A stretch of DNA of 64,000 nt from CALDTK01 sp965213735 (lineage in GTDB: Bacteria > Bacteroidota > Bacteroidia > Chitinophagales > Saprospiraceae), in assembly GCA_965213735.1 (NCBI GenBank), contig CBDCAB010000006.1, positions 2,108,001-2,172,000 on the forward strand, written 5' to 3'. Both the position numbers and the translations under genes were made by a program. Below the pieces are notes generated by a model. The model did no database searches. It had not been told where the DNA came from and saw nothing but the letters and a program-made list of their open reading frames with translations. Positions within the stretch are counted from its first letter, which is position 1. Each line of letters begins with the position of its first letter. Shown here one piece after another: positions 26,324-36,164 of the stretch.

Positions 26324-28187
26324 GTTGTGGAACTGCCAACGTGCTAGCGGCTATCTCCGACGGACTTAAGTAGCCTGCTGGCGAAGCAGCAACAGTTACA
26401 CTGCCGAAAGCTTCAATTGGAGGGAACCAGAGGATAAACGTCGTTCCTTTCCCGAGCACCGACTCTACCCGAATATCGCCGTTGAGCTTACTCATAATGC
26501 GGCGACAGAGGGCTAGTCCGATGCCATTACCTTCATACTGCTCGCGACCCACGAGCCGCTGAAAGACTCCAAAGACCTTATCGATATCCTCGGCAGCAAT
26601 GCCAATCCCATTATCTGCTACGCGAATTTCGTGGCCAAAGCCGTTGGAGCTAGCCGAGACTTCAACCACTGGAGCTACACCCGCGCGCCGAAATTTTAAA
26701 GCATTAGATATGAGGTTTTGCAGCAGCTGTTGCGCCCAAGTGGCAGTCGCTAGTACAGTGGGTAGTTGCTGAATGCGCAGCGTAGCCCCCTCCTCCTCAA
26801 GGCGAGCAGCAACAGTTTGGCGTACAGTCGTCGCCGCAACATGAAGACTCACCGGTACGGTGCTCACCTCACCCGTGCCCACCTCAGCATATTCCAGCAA
26901 ATCCTGTACGAGCTGCGTTCCTCGCTCGGCTGCATCGGTAATGAAGCGAATGTACTCGCGACCATTTTCGTCGACTTGATTGGCATATCGCCGCTTGAGC
27001 AACTTGGCAAAATTGCTCATCGTACGCAGCGGCTCCTTGAGATCGTGGCTGGCTGCGTGCGCGAAGGTTTTCAGTTCACGATTAGCAGATTCAAGCTCTT
27101 GCTGCGCAATTTTTCGCTCGGTAATGTTGCGAAACACACTCACCCGCACGTTGTCCTCACCAGGTACGCAAAAGGTAGTTACTTCAAAATCTAGTTCTTT
27201 GCCCGACTTGCTAAGGTGTGTCCACTCGTAGGTATGATCCTCCCCGCGGTCGAGGTAGCTCAATATTTCCTCGCGCGCAGCTGCACTCCTTCGGCCATCT
27301 GGCTGCAGGTGCGGCGACATATCCAGAGGTGATTTATTTGAAATTTCACCGAAGGTATAGCCGAGAGTTTCGCACATGCCGCGATTGATTTCTACGGGGA
27401 GATTGCGGGCTGCATCAAAAATGACGATGCCATCAAAGGCTTTGTCGAAGAGGCTTCGGTAGCGACTTTCCGAGCGACTGAGGTGCACTAAAGTACTCCT
27501 GTGGGCTTTGGCCTCCCGCTGAAGGTCGCGCTTTTGGTTATCGAGTTTTAGCGTAAGCTGTTGCTGCTCAAAATAACTTCTGCGCCAACGCCCATCAAAT
27601 CGTGCAATGGAGAGTTCGAAGCCGTGGCACAAACACATTGTGAGTGCAATGATGAAATACGTCCTCAACAAAGACAGGAGCACTACCTTTTCCGGCACCT
27701 GCACATAACTACTTGCATGTTGAGGTGTAGCGGCAATTATGGCAAGCGCAATGACGCAGGTGGCCAGAATTGCTAAGCGGCCACGCCTTTCGGCAAAACA
27801 CATCCACCAAATCACCGGAATCAGGCAAAAGAGGTAAGCACCACCTGTGGCAAATCCGCTCGAGCGTTCGGCGCTAGGGATATTCAGGCACAGCAGCAGC
27901 GGTATTGCGGAGAGTAAAAATATCCTCAGGGCGAGGTTGACATATCCAAGTTGGTATACACCATAACTCAAGCCAGCAGCAGCTACGAGCAGATAAACCA
28001 GCGGGCTCATAGCTGTACCCATGAAGAACCCTATGCCGACGTAGACAGCTGCGAATAACGCGCTGAGCGGGAGTAGGTACCTCAGGGCGCCTCTGCGAAA
28101 AAAGCCGATAAACTCCTGTGTGCCTGGCGATCCTGCTCCGAATGCAAGATCAGCTTCAGCCATTTTTGCTCTTCCTCTGGAAATCAT
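26298..28187 (-). CDS. PAS-domain membrane sensor histidine kinase
   Basis: About 629 residues from the ATG at 28187; the frame is open to a TTG at 28313, and another ATG is at 28163. The N-terminal ~200 residues hold six or seven hydrophobic segments. A PAS domain follows (ESRYRSLFDKAFDGIVIF ... FRNITERK), then a HisKA domain with the phospho-acceptor His in AHAASHDLKEPLR, and an HATPase domain with N box NLISNALKF, G1 VADNGIGI and G2 GNGIGLALCRRI. This HisKA/PAS layout resembles the phytochrome-like kinases that control multicellular or stress responses. No response regulator is adjacent, so it is an orphan kinase here. The final codons overlap the convergent protease gene by 26 bases. Confidence 0.9.
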   Translation of the reverse strand: MISRGRAKMAEADLAFGAGSPGTQEFIGFFRRGALRYLLPLSALFAAVYVGIGFFMGTAMSPLVYLLVAAAGLSYGVYQLGYVNLALRIFLLSAIPLLLCLNIPSAERSSGFATGGAYLFCLIPVIWWMCFAERRGRLAILATCVIALAIIAATPQHASSYVQVPEKVVLLSLLRTYFIIALTMCLCHGFELSIARFDGRWRRSYFEQQQLTLKLDNQKRDLQREAKAHRSTLVHLSRSESRYRSLFDKAFDGIVIFDAARNLPVEINRGMCETLGYTFGEISNKSPLDMSPHLQPDGRRSAAAREEILSYLDRGEDHTYEWTHLSKSGKELDFEVTTFCVPGEDNVRVSVFRNITERKIAQQELESANRELKTFAHAASHDLKEPLRTMSNFAKLLKRRYANQVDENGREYIRFITDAAERGTQLVQDLLEYAEVGTGEVSTVPVSLHVAATTVRQTVAARLEEEGATLRIQQLPTVLATATWAQQLLQNLISNALKFRRAGVAPVVEVSASSNGFGHEIRVADNGIGIAAEDIDKVFGVFQRLVGREQYEGNGIGLALCRRIMSKLNGDIRVESVLGKGTTFILWFPPIEAFGSVTVAASPAGYLSPSEIAASTLAVPQLNQQQSVV

Positions 28188-28507
28188 AGTGACGAGGCAG
28201 AGGCCAAAATCAGGCCGTACCTGGCTGCGGCGACACAAATACCCCGATGAGGTAGGGGCAAAAAAATTCCCCGGCACATGGCCGAGGAACAGTAAAACAA
28301 AAACTATGAACAAACACTAGTTGAAGAGGGCTGCTTTCCACCGTGCGGATTGCAGCCGTCAGTCACATTGCAACAAATGCTATGCCAGAATCTCTGGAAT
28401 GCAACTCATTATGCATGCGACAAAATTCTATATGAAAAGATCGTGCCACTATGGCTTAGCTGTTGTACTCGATTTCTCCAGCCAGGGTTACGCGTAGCTT
28501 CGGCCAT

Positions 28508-29344
28508 GTGAATCCCCGAGCTGCACTCTTCATGACCATCAGCTCTCTTGCGTTTGCAGTGATGTATATCCTTGCCAAGCAACTCAGCTACTACAGTGGC
28601 TACCAACTCACCTTCTTTCGCGGCCTCGGCACCTTTGTGCTTGCCGCCGGCTACCTGTTGATGAAGGGCATCCCGCTCGCCGGACACCAACCGCGCTTGC
28701 TGTGGAGTCGTGGCATCACTGGCTCCTTGTCGCTGCTGCTTTTCTTCATAGCCTTGGCATATGTCCCTGTGACGGCAGCAGTGGCTATCCGCTACCTCTC
28801 GCCCTTTTTTGCTATTCTCATCACAATGGTGTGGCTGCGTGAAAAGGTCAAACCGATACAATGGCTGTTCCTCGTCATCGCATTCATTGGGGTGGTGATG
28901 CTGAAAGGTTTCGACGGCCGCATCGAACTCTTAGGCCTCACCCTCATCCTCGCCTCAGCTGCTCTGGGAGGCATCACTTTTTCTATTATTCGGGCCCTCG
29001 GCACCAGCGAACACCCGCTCGTCATCGTATGCTACTTCACTGGCTGCGCCACGATTCTCGGGGCAGCGGGCATGTTGTTGTTGCCAGGCGCATGGTCGCT
29101 ACCAGCCAAGCAAGACTGGGTGCCACTGCTTTGTCTGGGCGTGGTTGGCTTAGTCGGTCAGCTGTTTATGACCATAGCCATGCAAATTGAGGTGGCAAGC
29201 AAGACGATGCCGCTGAAATATCTGGAGACGGTCTTCTTGCTCGTGCTGTCTTACTTCTTTCTCGATGAAGTCTACAGTCTCTGGGCGCTCGTCGGCATGG
29301 TGCTCATCATCGGTGGCAACTTAGTCAATGCACTTGCGCGCTAG
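28508..29344 (+). CDS. EamA/DMT-superfamily transporter
   Basis: Ten-helix drug/metabolite transporter of about 278 residues with two EamA repeats (~1-135 and ~145-278). Typical segments are LAFAVMYILAKQL in helix 1, SPFFAILITMVWLREKV at the end of the first repeat, and YLETVFLLVLSYFFLDEVYS at the equivalent site of the second. The start is uncertain: TTG 28463, GTG 28508 (chosen because it gives NPRAALF just before helix 1) or ATG 28532. The substrate is unknown. The TAG stop is shared as CTAG with the convergent msrC gene (29341-29344). Confidence 0.88.
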   Translation: MNPRAALFMTISSLAFAVMYILAKQLSYYSGYQLTFFRGLGTFVLAAGYLLMKGIPLAGHQPRLLWSRGITGSLSLLLFFIALAYVPVTAAVAIRYLSPFFAILITMVWLREKVKPIQWLFLVIAFIGVVMLKGFDGRIELLGLTLILASAALGGITFSIIRALGTSEHPLVIVCYFTGCATILGAAGMLLLPGAWSLPAKQDWVPLLCLGVVGLVGQLFMTIAMQIEVASKTMPLKYLETVFLLVLSYFFLDEVYSLWALVGMVLIIGGNLVNALAR

Positions 29345-29904
29345 CTCACAAACACCTCTCGCACGAGAGCTTCTAACTCGGTGCGGTCAATCTCATCAAA
29401 GCTGTTGGGTTCTGTAGAATCCAGATCGAGGACGCTAAAGAGGTTTCCACTTGCGTCAAAACAAGGCACGACGATCTCCGAGCGCGAATTAGCATCGCAA
29501 GCTATGTGTGCAGTCCCTTCAGCAAGCAAGTGGACGTCCTGTTCGATGATCGTCTCACCACACGCTGCAACTCTACCGCACACACCGCGACCTATAGCTA
29601 TGGTAAGGCAACCGAGTGTGCCTTGGTAGGGGCCCACCTTGAGCATTCCCTCCTTAAGATCGTAAAAGCCGGCCCAGTAAGCATACGGCAGATGAGTCTT
29701 GATGAGGCAAGCGAGTGTAGCCTGACGCAGCACCACATCGCCTTCGCCCGTGAGTGTAGCCTGCGCTGCAGCACGCAACTCCACATAGGCCGCACGTTTG
29801 AGCATCGGAGTAAGATTGCGCGAGCGCTTCACGAAGTAAGGCATGCTGTCTGAGGCGCTCATATGCAATTCGAAATCAGCCAGTAGTGCATCTGTGTAGA
29901 TCAT
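29341..29904 (-). CDS. msrC: Free methionine-(R)-sulfoxide reductase (GAF domain)
   Basis: 187 residues, a single GAF domain. The three family cysteines are present: Cys99 (TLGCLTIAIG), Cys109 (GRGVCGR) and Cys136 (HIACDA), along with SEIVVP and a terminal VLDLDSTEPNSFDE stretch characteristic of fRMsr enzymes. It reduces free methionine-R-sulfoxide using thioredoxin in the cytosol, as part of oxidative-stress repair. It lies downstream of nothing on its strand and is convergent with the EamA gene. A weak promoter candidate, CAATTTTG, lies at 29913-29920 on the minus strand. Confidence 0.9.
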   Translation of the reverse strand: MIYTDALLADFELHMSASDSMPYFVKRSRNLTPMLKRAAYVELRAAAQATLTGEGDVVLRQATLACLIKTHLPYAYWAGFYDLKEGMLKVGPYQGTLGCLTIAIGRGVCGRVAACGETIIEQDVHLLAEGTAHIACDANSRSEIVVPCFDASGNLFSVLDLDSTEPNSFDEIDRTELEALVREVFVS

Positions 29905-29981
29905 GGTGTCTGCAAAATTGTCTCAAGGCTGCGCCGCTAAAAGGCACATTTCATAGCGAATCAGAAGCAGGTTTCGCTGCC

Positions 29982-32900
29982 TTAGCCTGGGTGCGGTAAT
30001 ATCAGCGCACCTTCAATTGGTTCGTTTCTGCTGCTGTGAGCCACCGGACGATCCTTACCCCGAAGTTTTGCGACAGCGAGATCGAGGCGGAAAAACAGCA
30101 GGTACATCACCGGCACCACCACCAGCGTCAGAAAAGTCGCAAAGGTGAGACCATAGACTACCGTCCAGGCCATCGGTCCCCAGAAGGCTGTATTGTCACC
30201 ACCTAAGAAATACTGGGGATCGAGATCGGTAATGAGGGTAAAGAAGTTGATATTAAGGCCAATAGCCAGTGGAACGAGCCCAAGCACAGTGGTAATGGCC
30301 GTTAGCAATACCGGCCGCAAACGAGTGGCTCCAGCGCGGGATATAGCAAGACGAATATCCTCCAGTGCCAGTCGCTCACCCTTCTCCACGTTGAGTTCCT
30401 CCCGCCGCTCCTTAATCTTGAGGTCGATAAAGTCAATGAGTACAATCGCATTGTTGACCACAACGCCAGCAAGCGAAATGACTCCAATACCCGACATGGC
30501 TATAGAGAAGGTCTCTCCAGTCAACACGTAGCCGAGCATCACCCCGATCAGCGAGAATAGAATCGACAGGCCAATAATGATTGGGCTAGACAAGCGATTA
30601 AACTGCGCGACGAGTATGATCAAGATTGCGAATAGTGCAACACCAAATGCAGACACTAAAAAGGCCATCGCTTCCGCCTGTTCTTCTTGCTCACCCGTAA
30701 ATTCATAATCTATACCCGAAGGAAGCTCGTAGGTACTCATAATCGACTTCAGCGCATCATTAATCGAATTGGCATTAGCACCTTCGGTAACGTTTGAGTA
30801 GATGGTGATGACCCGCTTCAGGTCTTTACGTTTGATGGCCGAATAGGTGCTGGTATAATCTGTACTGGCAACTGCTCGAATAGGTACTTGGCTAATTTTT
30901 CCAGTAGCGGGCGAGCGAAACGTGATCGGCTGGTTGAGCAAGGCAGTTATATCTCGCCGGTAATTGGTATCGAGCCGCACGAAGATGGGATACTCATCTT
31001 CGCCATCTTTAAATTGACTCACTTCCGAGCCATACACGCTGGTACGCAAGGCCATGGCAATATCATAGGTGCTAACCCCGTAGCGGCGAGCGGCTGCACG
31101 ATCAACATCTACAACGAGCTCTGGTTTGCCCAGCTGAACGTCTGTTTTCAGCTCTTCAATTCCTCGAATACCAGCATCATTAAATGTACTTATAATGTTT
31201 TGCGCGAGCGGAATAAGCTCATCAATTTCATCGCCCCGCAGCTCCATATTGATGGCCTTACCAGTTGGAGGACCATCTTGATTTTTGTCCACTACAATTT
31301 GCACGCCCGGATACTCTCCTATAGCCTCGCGTATATCAGTCAAGGCATCCGTGGTGCTGAGCTCGCCGCGATCTGTACTCGGCACAAAAGCAATGGTGAC
31401 GCGCGCTTTGTTGGGCGAAACGCCTGGCTCTGGTGGCCCGCTCGGATCGGCTGTGTTCTCGCCTATCTGGGCAAGCACGTTTTCGACGATAGGTGCGTAG
31501 GGTTCGAGTGCGCTTTGGAGCTTGGCTTCTATGCGCTTCACGAGGCGATCAGTAGCTTTAATATCGCTACCCAGGGGCATATCCACGAAGATGTTGACGT
31601 ACAGCGGATCGCCACTCGGGAAGAAGGAAATTGGCGGTGGTTTGGCTGCAAATAGCATCAGCGAAGCCACCAGCATTACAAAGGTGCCGCCGAATATCAA
31701 CCAGGCGTGGCGCAATGCGAAGGTGACGAAGCGGTCGTATGCATTTTCGAGCCAGGGTAAAAATGTGTTCTGGAATGAAAATGCCGCAGGCCGGAGCAGC
31801 CAGAAATACAGCAGATTGATGAGCAGAGCTATACCCATCAAGTTGCGCAGCCAGATTATGCCCCCCAAGTGTGCACCAACTGCGATGAGCAACAGCACCA
31901 GCGACGTCAGCATGTTGTAGCGCACCTTCCGGCGTCGCGCACCAGCATTTTCAGCCTGCTCATCGACGCTCATAAACAAGGACGTAAAGACCGGATTGAT
32001 AACTAGCGCTACAAACAAGCTCGAGGTCAGCACAATGATCAGCGTGATCGGCATGTACTTGAAAAATTCCCCAACCAAACCTGGCCAAAATGCTAGCGGG
32101 ACAAAGGCAGCTAGCGTGGTGAGGGTAGAAACGATGATGGGAACAGCCACCTCGCCTGTACCCAAACGAGCAGCAGTGACGCCATCATAGCCTTCCTGCA
32201 TATAGCGATACACATTTTCGATGACCACGATGCCATTGTCGACCAGTAGACCGAGCGCGAGAATGAGACTAAAAAGCACGACCACATTCATGGTGGTGCC
32301 AGTGAGGTTGAGAATAAGAATGCCCAAGAGCATCGACAGCGGAATAGCTAATCCAACAAAGCTGGCATTCTTTAATCCCAGAAAGAATAACAGCACTAAT
32401 ACCACGAGAATGACTCCAGAAATAATCGAATTCTCCAAATTCGCTACCTGATCACGCGTCTGCACACTGAGGTCATTAAACAAAGTAACTTCTAGTGCGT
32501 CGGGCAAGCGCTCGGTGGTCTCGGCGACCACGGCCTTAATCTTGTCAGCTGCAGATAGCAGATTCTCTCCCTGGCGCTTTATTATATTAAGGGAAATAAC
32601 GGGTAGGCCATCGACACGACTAATCGAAGTTGGATCTTCAAATCCATAGGTAACTCGACCAATCTCTCCTAATACGATAGGGCGCTGATTCTCGGATTTG
32701 ACAATTAGACTTTCAAGTTCGCGGACATTCTCAAATTCGCCAACTACACGAATACCTCTACGAAAGTCATTGGTTAAAATTTCACCACCTGAAACGGTGA
32801 GATTTTCAGACTGAATGGCATTTGAGACATCTGTGAAACTGACGAGCAGCGATTGCATCTTAGGTAAATCTAGATCGACCCGCACTTGGCGCTCCTGTGC

Positions 32901-33491
32901 GCCCTGTACTTCGGCGCGGGCAACTTCAGATATTCCTTCTATTGCCTCTTCTAATTCTTCAGCATAGTCGAGCAAGATGTCGTTCGGAAAGTCTCCGGCA
33001 ACGTTGACCGTAACAATCGGTATCTCCGCAAAATTTACATCCTGTACCAAAGGATCGGCGGGTAAATCATTCGGTAATTCTGCTCGAGCTTTATCTACGG
33101 CATCCTTCACGCGCGTCACCGCTTCATCAATGTCTGCATCACTATCAAATTCGGCAATGATTACAGAGAAATCTTGCACACTCGAACTGGTGATGTCTTT
33201 GATACCATTGACCCCTTGAAGTTCACGTTCTATGGGACGTGTCACCAAGTTTTCCATATCCTTGGCAGAGTTGCCGGGATAAGGTGTATTAATGAAAACT
33301 GTGGGTAGGCTAACCTCCGGAAACTGCTCCTTAGGAATAGACTGATAGGCTGCAAAGCCGAACAGGAGGATCATGAGGGTGAGCAGCAACACGCTCGTAG
33401 CATTGGCTACCGCTACTTCGGTGATGCCGAATGTCCGCTTCTTCGCAAGAGCTGGGGCGCCGCCTGGCTGGGATTTGGTGTGGTCGTCCAT
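29982..33491 (-). CDS. RND-family efflux pump inner-membrane permease
   Basis: 1169-residue AcrB-type proton-driven exporter with twelve membrane helices in the 1+6+5 pattern and two large periplasmic loops. The N-terminal leader of about 25 residues precedes helix 1 (VLLLTLMILLFGFAAYQSIP). Helix 4 reads LLVDNGIVVIENVYRYMQEG, where the family usually has Asp-Asp or Asp-Asn. FFSLIGVML-like and AGVVVNNAIVLIDF segments mark the second half. At 1169 residues it is longer than AcrB (~1050), with an extra hydrophobic stretch around 515-560 (VRYNMLTSLVLLLIAVG). It is the last gene of a minus-strand operon, eight bases after the adaptor gene. Substrates are unknown; export of lipids, dyes or drugs is possible. 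Confidence 0.93.
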   Translation of the reverse strand: MDDHTKSQPGGAPALAKKRTFGITEVAVANATSVLLLTLMILLFGFAAYQSIPKEQFPEVSLPTVFINTPYPGNSAKDMENLVTRPIERELQGVNGIKDITSSSVQDFSVIIAEFDSDADIDEAVTRVKDAVDKARAELPNDLPADPLVQDVNFAEIPIVTVNVAGDFPNDILLDYAEELEEAIEGISEVARAEVQGAQERQVRVDLDLPKMQSLLVSFTDVSNAIQSENLTVSGGEILTNDFRRGIRVVGEFENVRELESLIVKSENQRPIVLGEIGRVTYGFEDPTSISRVDGLPVISLNIIKRQGENLLSAADKIKAVVAETTERLPDALEVTLFNDLSVQTRDQVANLENSIISGVILVVLVLLFFLGLKNASFVGLAIPLSMLLGILILNLTGTTMNVVVLFSLILALGLLVDNGIVVIENVYRYMQEGYDGVTAARLGTGEVAVPIIVSTLTTLAAFVPLAFWPGLVGEFFKYMPITLIIVLTSSLFVALVINPVFTSLFMSVDEQAENAGARRRKVRYNMLTSLVLLLIAVGAHLGGIIWLRNLMGIALLINLLYFWLLRPAAFSFQNTFLPWLENAYDRFVTFALRHAWLIFGGTFVMLVASLMLFAAKPPPISFFPSGDPLYVNIFVDMPLGSDIKATDRLVKRIEAKLQSALEPYAPIVENVLAQIGENTADPSGPPEPGVSPNKARVTIAFVPSTDRGELSTTDALTDIREAIGEYPGVQIVVDKNQDGPPTGKAINMELRGDEIDELIPLAQNIISTFNDAGIRGIEELKTDVQLGKPELVVDVDRAAARRYGVSTYDIAMALRTSVYGSEVSQFKDGEDEYPIFVRLDTNYRRDITALLNQPITFRSPATGKISQVPIRAVASTDYTSTYSAIKRKDLKRVITIYSNVTEGANANSINDALKSIMSTYELPSGIDYEFTGEQEEQAEAMAFLVSAFGVALFAILIILVAQFNRLSSPIIIGLSILFSLIGVMLGYVLTGETFSIAMSGIGVISLAGVVVNNAIVLIDFIDLKIKERREELNVEKGERLALEDIRLAISRAGATRLRPVLLTAITTVLGLVPLAIGLNINFFTLITDLDPQYFLGGDNTAFWGPMAWTVVYGLTFATFLTLVVVPVMYLLFFRLDLAVAKLRGKDRPVAHSSRNEPIEGALILPHPG

Positions 33492-33499
33492 GGCCTGCG

Positions 33500-34675
33500 T
33501 TAGTTGGCGGTAGCGACTGGCTGCTCCATATCGAGGCGGATGTACTCTCCGTCTGTAAGTGAGCGCATGCCTTCGGTAACGATAATATCTCCGGCTGCCA
33601 AGCCTCCGAGTATCTCGCGACGTAAGGCGTCGTTTTCACCGGTTTTGACGTAAGTCTTAGTAGCTCTGTACAGGCTCTCACCATGCTCAGTAGCTGGCTT
33701 GGCAACGAAGACAAATTCGCGTCCATCGATCTCTTCGAGCACCACTTCTGAGCCAACGACAATGACATCATCTCGTTCGTAATCCACTAAGTAGACTGTC
33801 GCCAACATGTTGGGCTTAAGCGTGCGATCACGGTTGTCGAGCTCCATCTCCACGCGGAAAGTGCGGTTCGAGGCATCGATGGTGCGCCCGATGTCGGTTA
33901 TTTTCGCTGTGCGTTCGCTCTCCAGCGCTGGGAATTGCACCCTCACTTGCTGACCAATCTTTACGGCGCGCAAATAGCTCTCGGGCACATCGGCCACCAC
34001 CTTTACTGTTGCCGCATCGAGAATCTGCATCAGTGGCATACCGGGGGCAGCGTACTCGCCCACATTGATGGTCCTTTGCTCAATAGTGCCGCTGATTGGA
34101 GCAGAAATGGCGGACTTACCAGCCTCGATGCGTAGCTGTTGAAGGGACTTTTCGAGGCGCTCTACAGTATTTTTAGCTTCGAGATACTGTACCTCCGTGC
34201 CTATGTTCTGCGCCCGGAGCCGCTCTTGGCGCTGGAGGATGTCGCGGGCCAGCGCGAGGTTATTCTCCAGGTCGGCTATTTGCACTCCGACACTTTCTAA
34301 GTCGATGCGCACCACGGTTTGTCCACGCTTGACATAGTCACCATCGTCGACGAGCACTGCACTAACTCTACCGGGGCGCTCCACCGTCACCACCGCCGTC
34401 TCGTCGCTTTCAACGCTAGCTTGCAATTCGATCTCGCGTTCAAAATCGATGGCGCCGATCTGCGCAGCGCGAACGAGACGCGAGTCAGGTACTTTTGCAT
34501 CTTCGCCAGTCGCTGCTTCGAGCTGCTTGATTTCAGCTTGCAAAGTTCGGAGCTCAGCCTCCTTTTCGCTGAGCATCTGAAGCTGCTCCTCCCGCGTTTC
34601 AGGAAGCTCAAATTCGCCACCTCCGCAGCCAAGCACGCTGAGCATGAAGAGGAGAAGCGGAAATAGGTAGCGCAT
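33500..34675 (-). CDS. RND efflux periplasmic adaptor (membrane-fusion protein), lipoprotein
   Basis: 391 residues from the ATG at 34675, chosen because MRYLFPLLLFMLSVLGCGGG is a lipoprotein signal with lipobox Cys; the open frame continues to 34849 but runs into the tolC gene. It is followed by a coiled-coil (~20-45, EEQLQMLSEKEAELRTLQAE), a lipoyl/beta-barrel region with VERPGRVSAVLVDDGDYVK, a hairpin near ~110-160, and the second lipoyl half with ISAPISGTIEQRTINVGEY. It links the inner-membrane RND pump to the TolC-like channel. It is eight bases upstream of the pump gene. Confidence 0.92.
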   Translation of the reverse strand: MRYLFPLLLFMLSVLGCGGGEFELPETREEQLQMLSEKEAELRTLQAEIKQLEAATGEDAKVPDSRLVRAAQIGAIDFEREIELQASVESDETAVVTVERPGRVSAVLVDDGDYVKRGQTVVRIDLESVGVQIADLENNLALARDILQRQERLRAQNIGTEVQYLEAKNTVERLEKSLQQLRIEAGKSAISAPISGTIEQRTINVGEYAAPGMPLMQILDAATVKVVADVPESYLRAVKIGQQVRVQFPALESERTAKITDIGRTIDASNRTFRVEMELDNRDRTLKPNMLATVYLVDYERDDVIVVGSEVVLEEIDGREFVFVAKPATEHGESLYRATKTYVKTGENDALRREILGGLAAGDIIVTEGMRSLTDGEYIRLDMEQPVATAN

Positions 34676-34712
34676 GGTCAGCCGGATTTGAGGGTTTTGC
34701 AGTGCTTTGGGT

Positions 34713-36161
34713 CTAGAGACTTCCGATGGCATCTTCATAGTCAGTAAAGGCAACAGCCAGATCGTAGAGTGCTTGCGTGAGCGCATCCTGAGCAGCGTAG
34801 AGGTCGCTTTGTGCCTGATTGACCTCGAGGCTAGAGCCCACGCCTTCACGAAACTTTATTTGTGCCACTCTGTAAATTTCCTCTGCGAGCTCGATGGCTG
34901 ACTCTCGTAAGTCGACGGCAAGACGGGCATTGCGTACCGAGGCGCGCGCATTGGCGAGGGCTAGGCGGGCCGACTGCTCGAACTGATCGATTTGTACGCG
35001 TGTCTTACTCGCGCGAGCTATGGCCCGTTGCCGCTGAGCACGCTTTTCGAAGCCATCGAAAATCGGCACGTTTAGCGTTACGCCTATTGCAGATGCTGGT
35101 AGCCAGCCGGCCTGCTCACTATCGAAAAGATCGTCGCGCTGAAGGGTGCGGGAAATATTCGCAAAGCCGACAAGGCTCGGATAGTAGCCAGCTCGAATAC
35201 GCTGCAGGTCGAGGGCATTTAGGCTATCGGCCACCTGGAGCGTCTCGTATTCGGGGCGATCAGCCAGACGAAATTGATCGTCCGTGAGCAGTACTGCGAT
35301 GCGCGCATTGCCCAGTGCAGCTTCAAAATCAGTCGAAAGCGCTATCGAATCATTGACTGGATAGCCCATCTGAAACTTGAGCAGGTTGCGTGAAATTAAG
35401 ATGACCTGCTGCAGCGATTCCCGCTGTGCGGCTAGATTATTTGCTGTGAGTTGAAGTCTATCTACGCTCAGCTTTTCAGCAAAACCCTCCTTATATAAGG
35501 CCTGAGTTTCTGCAAGAATCTGGTTGAGGTTGGTCTGATTACGATGGAGAGTGGCGATATTTCTCTCGGCGATGAGCGTAGCTAGGTAGGCTCGTGCAAC
35601 TTGAATGCGGGTTTGGTAGGCCGTCTGGTCGAGGTTTCGTTCGGCGAGGTTGCGGTAGAGTCGTGCGCCACGCAAGGCGATGAAGTAGGTCGCATCGAAG
35701 AGCAGCGAGTTGAGGTTGAGCCCGGCGTTGAGGTTATTTTTTTGACCGAAACCGACAGGGAAAAATCCACCTACTCCAGCGGGTGGAACGATGGGTCCAC
35801 TGGCTCCACTCACACCTTCGGTTTGCAGCACGCCGTAGATTGCTGGGGAGATAAAGTCTGGCAGAAGCTGCTGAGGGACTTCGAGGTTGTACTGGTAGCC
35901 CACCGAGCCATTTAGCTTGGGCAGGCCGATGCTGAGGGTTTCTTTGATTTGGCCTTCTGCTTCAGCAAGGTCGGCACGTGAGGAGCGTACCGCTGGTGCA
36001 TTTGCCGCTGCGAAGTCCATGGCTTCGGTGAGGCTAAAGCTTCTGTTGGTCGCTAGGTTTTTTTGCGCTTTCGCCAAAACCACACACGCCGCACAACAGC
36101 CTAAGATTAGGAGAAAGCGAAGGTATTTCGGTAGCGTCATGTTGGGTTTTCGCGTAAGCAT
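34713..36161 (-). CDS. TolC-family outer-membrane efflux channel
   Basis: 482 residues with an N-terminal signal (PKYLRFLLILGCCAACVVLA) and two OEP repeats rich in alpha-helical hairpins (FSLTEAMDFAAANAPAVR near 42; VGSSLEVNQAQSDLYAAQDA near 440). This is the outer-membrane exit duct for the RND system encoded downstream. Start is ATG 36161 or 36140. It follows the TetR gene by three bases and precedes the adaptor by 37 bases. The iterated motif lies at 36065-36080, within the signal region, encoding LAKAQ. Confidence 0.92.
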   Translation of the reverse strand: MLTRKPNMTLPKYLRFLLILGCCAACVVLAKAQKNLATNRSFSLTEAMDFAAANAPAVRSSRADLAEAEGQIKETLSIGLPKLNGSVGYQYNLEVPQQLLPDFISPAIYGVLQTEGVSGASGPIVPPAGVGGFFPVGFGQKNNLNAGLNLNSLLFDATYFIALRGARLYRNLAERNLDQTAYQTRIQVARAYLATLIAERNIATLHRNQTNLNQILAETQALYKEGFAEKLSVDRLQLTANNLAAQRESLQQVILISRNLLKFQMGYPVNDSIALSTDFEAALGNARIAVLLTDDQFRLADRPEYETLQVADSLNALDLQRIRAGYYPSLVGFANISRTLQRDDLFDSEQAGWLPASAIGVTLNVPIFDGFEKRAQRQRAIARASKTRVQIDQFEQSARLALANARASVRNARLAVDLRESAIELAEEIYRVAQIKFREGVGSSLEVNQAQSDLYAAQDALTQALYDLAVAFTDYEDAIGSL

Positions 36162-36164
36162 GAA

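Noticed and set aside
27786..27801. Further copy of the iterated 16-mer (GCCTTTCGGCAAAACA)
   Set aside because: The core reads CGGC instead of CGCC, breaking the otherwise invariant part of the motif.
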